From: Limnephilus marmoratus
Taxonomy: Eukaryota > Arthropoda > Insecta > Trichoptera > Limnephilidae
Assembly (NCBI GenBank): GCA_917880885.1
Contig: OU862923.1
Location: forward strand, 28,349,770 to 28,413,769
Direction: 5' to 3'
DNA: 64,000 bases
A model generated the notes under the pieces. That model did no database searches. It had not been told where the DNA came from and worked only from the letters and a program-made list of their open reading frames with translations. This document shows positions 62,935-64,000 of this stretch, piece by piece. Position numbers and translations under genes: made by a program. The stretch's first letter is position 1, and every line of letters begins with the position of its first letter.

Positions 62935-63851
62935 TTAGGTCCTTACACATGAAATTGTCGTTTTGCCATACTGGCAACTTTGATCTCAAATATCTTCTCT
63001 TTGGTTAGGAATTCCAAATTCAAATTTATACAGCTATTTACTCATGTATTTGTGTTTCGAAAATTATAATTCATTTGTTATTTTTTCTTTGCGTCACTTA
63101 GTTTACAAAATGGAAAACTTGAAATATCGCGTTATTTACGAGTACGAGTTCCACCGTGGCACCAGTGCTGCAGAAACGGCTCGAAGGATTAATGATGTGT
63201 ATGGCGACGGTGCCGCAAAAGAAAACACAGTGCATTTTTGGTTCCAACGTTTTCGTTCTGAAAATTTCGACCTGCAGAATAAGCCCCGTGGACGGCCGGA
63301 GACCAACGTTGATAATGAAGAATTGAAGGCTTTTGTGGGAGCGGATCCATCGCAAACACGTCCGAGTTAGCTGCAGGCTGCGGTGTTAGTGATAAAACTG
63401 TTTTAATCCACTTGAAGCAAATTGGGAAGGTGAAAAAGCTTGAAAGGTGGGTACCTCACGAATTGAGTGAAGCAAATCAACAAACTCGCGTTATCCGCTA
63501 GACCACACACGGAACAACAGACGGCTACCAAATTAGAGGAGCTTTAATTGGAATGTCTAAGACATCCACCGTACTCTCCGGACCTTGCCCCAATAGATTA
63601 CCATTTTTTTCGAAATTTGGATAACTTCTTGCTAGGGAAAAAATTCAACTCCGATGGGGCAGTCCACTTCAAAGATTTTATTGATTCCCGACCGAATGGT
63701 TTTTTTAGTAAAGGGATCGATGAACCACCTAAGAGATGGCAAAAGTGCATAGATAGCAATGGTACATACTTTGATTAAATAAATATATTATATTTTAAAA
63801 AAATCGACTTTATGTTCCTCCCATACAAAACGCCAATTTCTAAACGCCTAA
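62935..63851 (+). mobile_element. Mariner transposon, internally deleted (917 bp)
   Basis: TA lies at 62933-62934 and 63852-63853. The left end TTAGGTCCTTACACATGAAA and the right end (reversed TTAGGCGTTTAGAAATTGGC) share TTAGG and AAATTG-CGTTTTG. The full length of such elements is about 1.3 kb, so roughly 400 bp are missing. Confidence 0.88.
63110..63778 (+). pseudogene. Mariner transposase remnant lacking two of three catalytic Asp
   Basis: The natural start is the ATG at 63110 (MENLKYRVIYEYEF). The N-terminal helix-turn-helix region (GTSAAETARRIND, TVHFWFQRFRS) and the linker motif NKPRGRPE are clear. One base is missing near 63358, shifting the frame; the other frame continues with LAAGCGVSDKTVLIHLKQIG and WVPHELSEA. 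Near 63500 the sequence jumps to ARPHTEQQTATKLEEL, deleting the segment with the first catalytic aspartate and the HDN aspartate. A TAA follows at 63545. The C-terminal part keeps HPPYSPDLAPIDYHFFRNLD, with the third aspartate of the DD34D triad, and ends WQKCIDSNGTYFD. It cannot be active, though its ends might still be used by an intact relative. Confidence 0.9.
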
Positions 63852-64000
63852 TATTAATTGTAATCGTGTTTTTTAGCTGAAGTTATCAGTACCTACATAT
63901 GTTTTTTTTGTGTTTTGAATTCTTAGAAGTTTTTTCACATATCGGAATCGGTAACATGTTTTGCCGGATTTTTTTCATAATACCCAGCAAGCACCTGATT
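63852..64000. other. Window end, nothing recognised
   Basis: AT-rich sequence without features. Confidence 0.4.

Overview
The window reads as intergenic DNA from an arthropod nuclear genome, most likely an insect. It is AT-rich and shows no operons, ribosome binding sites or bacterial-style genes. Its content is typical of insects: tRNA-headed SINEs, 5'-truncated LINEs with AATAAA-type tails, a Penelope-like element, hAT, mariner and pogo remnants, and Helitron-like elements. Frequent TAGGTAC-type strings would suit Lepidoptera, but the order is an inference. I found no intact host gene. Every protein stretch I can assign to a family comes from a transposable element, and all are truncated, frameshifted, interrupted by stops or internally deleted.

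Layout. 0-9 kb: a hAT element with a perfect 8-bp target duplication (892-1723), SINE pieces, an old repeat split by a LINE tail (3641-4455), and a facing pair of Helitron-like elements (6558-7690). 8.7-14.7 kb: an inverted-repeat MITE ending in a near-perfect palindrome, a frameshifted LINE (10072-11125), and a SINE split by about 440 bp. 16-20 kb: a foldback element with two repeat arrays, a probable solo LTR (17854-18378), and a Penelope-like element with a hammerhead-like motif inserted into a LINE (18575-19538). 20-24 kb: a tandem array invaded by a LINE, then two LINE RT remnants. 24-31 kb: several SINE-like copies, a (TCTTCTA)n array abutting a Helitron-like 5' end, a TTAA-flanked MITE inside another MITE, and a hAT pair. 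31-36 kb: LINE tails. 37-53 kb: three more TTAA elements, an eight-copy 61-bp satellite, a LINE ending in (TTAG)n, a pogo remnant between 150-bp inverted repeats, and an array rich in AAGCTT. 53-64 kb: a SINE with a 94-nt poly-A, a second array homologous in its flank to the AAGCTT one, a hAT MITE with a perfect 8-bp duplication, more Helitron-like copies, and an internally deleted mariner.

The elements act as independent selfish units and form no host pathway. What the window offers is a legible insertion history with target duplications and pre-insertion sites, and structured ends. LINE 3' tails with unrelated stem sequences still fold into one hairpin, and several share a loop; the SINE-like family ends in its own hairpin. 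The least explained parts are a CpG-richer segment with a 164-codon ORF (59641-60345), the two AGCT-type arrays with a shared flank, and a few short unassigned ORFs.
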